Source: Alkalihalobacillus sp. FSL W8-0930 (GTDB taxonomy: Bacteria > Bacillota > Bacilli > Bacillales > Bacillaceae_D). From it: a stretch of DNA of 64,000 bases. Below the pieces are notes generated by a model. The model was not told the origin of the DNA. It made no database searches and was given only the letters and a program-made list of their open reading frames with translations. This document shows positions 63,098 through 64,000 of this stretch, piece after piece (position 1 is the first letter of the stretch; each line of letters opens with the position of its first letter). The stretch lies in contig CP150183.1 of assembly GCA_037965595.1 (NCBI GenBank), positions 3,348,001 to 3,412,000 of the forward strand. The letters are read 5' to 3'. Position numbers and translations under genes: made by a program.

Positions 63098-63283
63098 CTT
63101 TGTGCTCCCTTCACCAATGAATATTAATTCATTGATACCCTCTTAAAAGAAAATTGAAACATTTTTCCATCTGCGTTAAATATCTATTTATAAAAAGATA
63201 ATTGCCATTGTATAACACACCTTCACAGTCAATCAATGTAAAATAATCCCTATCAATCATGTGATAGCCTGTTTGGAACATGG

Positions 63284-63289
63284 TATAAT
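63284..63289 (+). promoter_or_regulatory. Extended -10 for lipL
   Basis: TGGTATAAT (TGn plus TATAAT) lies 37 bp before the start; the -35 is poor. Confidence 0.5.
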
Positions 63290-63326
63290 AGGCTAATGAC
63301 CGTAAGAGAAAAGGGAGAAATTTTTT

Positions 63327-64000
63327 ATGAATTCAGTCAGAAATCAGCAGGATTTTGTAAAAACCTGGCGATATTTTGATCATACTCAGAATGGTTCAGG
63401 CTATAGTGCGCTTGAATCCTTTGCCTTTGATGATATGTTATGTCAGTCCGTAGGAGACACTGGGGCCGCAGCGTTCAGGGCATGGGTACATTACGATACC
63501 GTTGTTCTTGGCACTCAAGACTCAAGGCTTCCATATATTCAAGAAGGAATTGATTTTCTATCTCCAGAATACCAGTCCATCGTCAGAAACTCCGGTGGAC
63601 TTGCTGTTATGCTGGACGAGGGTGTGCTTAATCTATCACTCATCTTTCAGGAAATGAAGGGCTGGTCGATTAATGCGGGGTACGACTTAATGCTTGAGCT
63701 CATTCGTTCAATGTTCCCAGCGTTTCGGGAAAAAATTGAGGCGCGTGAAATTGTTGGCTCTTATTGTCCGGGCAGTTACGATCTTAGTATCAACAATCAG
63801 AAATTTGCAGGCATCTCACAAAGGCGAACCCGAGGTGGTGTAGCCGTACAAATCTATCTATGCGTTACAGGAAGTGGATCTGATCGCGCTGAGGTGATCA
63901 GACAGTTCTATAAAGAGGCGTTAAAAAACGGTGACGCTCGCTATGAGGTACCAGACATTCGGCCAGAAACAATGGCCTCTCTTGAAGAATTGACGGTAGA
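63327..64000 (+). CDS. lipL: Octanoyl-[GcvH]:protein N-octanoyltransferase, N-terminal part
   Basis: The plus strand is open for 224 codons to the window edge. It closely follows LipL (YwfL): [42 protein letters not shown], catalytic Cys147 in [20 protein letters not shown] and [19 protein letters not shown]. It moves octanoyl groups from GcvH to lipoyl domains. AAGGGAGAAA precedes the ATG. C-terminus missing. Confidence 0.93.
   Translation, partial: MNSVRNQQDFVKTWRYFDHTQNGSGYSALESFAFDDMLCQSVGDTGAAAFRAWVHYDTVVLGTQDSRLPYIQEGIDFLSPEYQSIVRNSGGLAVMLDEGVLNLSLIFQEMKGWSINAGYDLMLELIRSMFPAFREKIEAREIVGSYCPGSYDLSINNQKFAGISQRRTRGGVAVQIYLCVTGSGSDRAEVIRQFYKEALKNGDARYEVPDIRPETMASLEELTV

Overview
The window reads as chromosome of an alkaliphilic, endospore-forming Bacillaceae bacterium (order Bacillales, moderate GC). 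Three lines of evidence point there. Gene order follows the Bacillus subtilis ywm-atp-upp-glyA-ywl-spoIIR-prfA ... tdk-rho-glpX-murAB-tal-fba-spo0F-ywjG-pyrG-rpoE ... argS-speE-ywhD-ywgA-ywfO-lipL stretch. Sporulation genes spoIIR and spo0F are present. The F1Fo ATP synthase carries residues known from alkaliphilic Bacillus: P51-x-x-E54-x-x-P57 and A18/A20/A22 in subunit c, and Lys179 in subunit a.

Layout from left to right: partial ywmB and ywzB; an accessory insert (BCCT transporter, NERD-domain protein, tandem array A); the atpZIBEFHAGDC operon; a Vpr-like subtilase; upp, array B, glyA, ywlG, rpiB, a chemoreceptor, the arginine phosphatase ywlE, mntP and the Sua5-type tRNA-modification gene ywlC, with a DnaA-box cluster upstream; ywlB, spoIIR, prmC, prfA; three tandem small membrane-protein paralogues; array C; ptsG and its antiterminator glcT; a CoA-disulfide-reductase-like flavoprotein; tdk, rpmE2, rho, glpX, murAB, tal, fba, spo0F; ywjG; array D, split by an IS3-family element; a second NERD protein; pyrG, rpoE, an orphan TetR regulator, a cardiolipin synthase, argS and ywiB; csbD; array E; ywhH, speE, a class A PBP, pepF; an oxidoreductase; ywhD; an acidic surface protein with its class D sortase; ywhB, ywgA, ywfO, a glutamate/dicarboxylate symporter and the start of lipL. 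Most housekeeping genes lie on the minus strand.

The least explained content is intergenic. Five arrays (A-E, about 75 units) have a different core word at each locus but share a pitch of 20-21 bp, about two turns of B-DNA. Each has a G-rich head, GTGTGGGG or similar, and at three loci that head directly follows the U-tract of a Rho-independent terminator. Arrays A and D each end against the 3' end of one of the two paralogous NERD nuclease-like genes, and both pairs sit where B. subtilis gene order is interrupted. This is the best candidate for an undescribed system. A second repeat class, about 180 bp with a terminator-like hairpin, occurs at 31.0 and 55.4 kb, with a shortened copy at 20.0 kb.

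Regulatory sites read from sequence include a pyrG leader fitted for CTP-sensed reiterative initiation, a GlcT-type RAT/terminator before ptsG, SigH-like and SigB-like promoters, and many intrinsic terminators. No tRNA, rRNA or CRISPR was seen. All family names come from reading the sequence; no database search was run.
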